64,000 bases of DNA. Origin: Aphidius gifuensis. Taxonomy: Eukaryota > Arthropoda > Insecta > Hymenoptera > Braconidae. Every line of letters starts with the position of its first letter. Position 1 is the stretch's first letter. Both the position numbers and the translations under genes were made by a program. Shown here in pieces: positions 63,195-64,000 of this stretch. The notes under the pieces were generated by a model, which was given only the letters and a program-made list of their open reading frames with translations, was not told the DNA's origin and did not search any database. The stretch is from contig NC_057788.1 in assembly GCF_014905175.1 (NCBI RefSeq), positions 11,105,446 to 11,169,445 on the forward strand, written 5' to 3'.

Positions 63195-63540
63195 AACACA
63201 ACACGGCCAAGCATCGGCCGATGCTCGGCGAACATCGGCCAATAATCGGCAAACATTAATGGGCCTTTAATGCGCCAAGCCTGGAGCGTTACGGTAATTT
63301 AATATCAGCTGCCATTAATGGCCCAATAATGTTCGCCAAGATTGGCCCGATAAATGGCCCATTAATGGCCCATTGATATACAAAGGGTAAGCCAAGAGTA
63401 GACCAACCATCAGTTACGCTATTTGCCATTAATGGGCCATTAATGCGCCAAGCCTGGAGCGTTACGGTAATTTAATATCGGCTGCCATGAATGGCCCAAT
63501 GATGTTCCCCAAGAGTAAACCAAGTATGGCCCATTTATTA
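63195..63540. repeat. GGCC-rich degenerate tandem repeat
   Basis: This stretch has many ATTGGCC, AATGGCCC and GGCCATTAATGG words, far less AT-rich than the rest of the window. An internal unit of about 90 bases (CGCCAAGCCTGGAGCGTTAC and flanks) occurs twice, at about 63261-63350 and 63433-63522. Confidence 0.75.
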
Positions 63541-63544
63541 ATTT

Positions 63545-63775
63545 CATTGAAAAAAAAAAAAATATATTTTTTTATATATTTTTATATTTTTTTTTTTTTT
63601 TATTATTTATTATTTATTATTTATTATTTAACAATCGGGCTTTTATTATACAAGCTATTAATAATCAATTGAAGAAATTATCATTAAACACTATTGAGAT
63701 TTGATTCTACCTGGACTTGAACTCGGGTCTTCTAAAGATATCCTGAAGCATTACCACTCGGCCACGGCGGCTATA
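63545..63775 (-). mobile_element. tRNA-derived SINE candidate
   Basis: Read on the minus strand, a tRNA-like head at about 63775-63700 contains an A box (TGGCCGAGTGGTAATGC) and a B box (GAGTTCAAGTCC, 63713-63724). A short AT-rich body and then a tail of TAAATAA units and A-runs follow. The ends do not pair as an acceptor stem, so it is not a working tRNA. Head, body and simple tail fit a SINE inserted into the GGCC repeat. Confidence 0.6.
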
Positions 63776-63824
63776 ACGAAAGTCATAATTAAATTTTTGA
63801 TTTGAATCGAATCAACAAGAGACC

Positions 63825-64000
63825 AACTCTTGGCCGCCCAAGAGTCAGCCGAAGCTTGGCCAGTGATGGCAACCATGCGTTGGCCATTTAAGGTTTAAAA
63901 AGATTGGCCGATGAATGGCAGACAAGGCCATTAATGTATGAGCCAAAGATTGGCCAATGACTGGCAACCAAGCAATGGCCATTAAAAGTCTACCAAGACT
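63825..64000. repeat. GGCC-rich degenerate repeat, right part
   Basis: The GGCC-rich repeat continues after the SINE candidate with TTGGCCG, AATGGC and AGGCCATTAATG words. It runs off the end of the window. Confidence 0.7.

Noticed and set aside
1..64000. CRISPR arrays, bacterial operons, viral or transposase genes
   Set aside because: No regular spacer array, no prokaryotic gene layout and no recognisable transposase, integrase or reverse transcriptase frame was found.

Overview
This is a strongly AT-rich eukaryotic window. It has short AT-rich introns with canonical GT-AG ends, a gene set typical of arthropods (sugar-type gustatory receptor, secreted serpin, DAN-family cystine knot protein) and two insect-like 5S rRNA genes. 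The extreme AT content and the protein sequences suggest a parasitoid wasp, possibly an aphidiine braconid. That is an inference from composition and remembered relatives, not a match I could run.

Layout. 1-12.8 kb is gene-poor: long A/T runs, one 300-base direct repeat, a decayed DUF4806-like gene (8.5-9.2 kb), two convergent 5S rRNA genes inside a 183-bp inverted repeat (10.2-11.05 kb) and a short inverted-repeat element (12.1 kb). 12.8-14.1 kb is a DAN/NBL1-like secreted antagonist gene. 20.1-25.1 kb is a P5B polyamine-type ATPase (ATP13A family), most of it in one exon. 27.1-35.4 kb holds two minus-strand genes: a 79-residue unknown and an acidic protein ending in an Orange-like motif. 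37.4-48.5 kb is gene-dense: a sugar gustatory receptor (-), a serpin (+), mitochondrial enoyl-ACP reductase MECR (-) and an ABCB6-type ABC transporter (+). I rebuilt the exons of all these genes and the reading frames close at every junction.

50.5-63.2 kb is a young tandem segmental duplication with three related units. Each unit has a promoter-like block, decayed pieces of an unrecognised plus-strand gene, a conserved spacer and, between units, a minus-strand F-box/leucine-rich-repeat gene. One F-box/LRR copy is intact (58.3-60.2 kb), one has lost half its F-box (54.3-56.2 kb) and one is a 3' fragment (53.6-54.3 kb). Several non-autonomous inverted-repeat elements have inserted among the copies. 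One ends four bases from the stop codon of the intact gene and carries a perfect 33-bp palindrome; another is a 335-bp TA-flanked foldback element. The window ends in GGCC-rich degenerate repeats with a tRNA-like SINE candidate.

Functionally the genes are mostly independent. MECR (mitochondrial fatty acid synthesis) and the ABCB6-like transporter (heme or metal related) are divergent neighbours. I found no transposase, reverse transcriptase, virus-like gene or CRISPR array. The most interesting system is the F-box/LRR cluster, which shows gene birth and death and mobile-element-driven change at its 3' ends.
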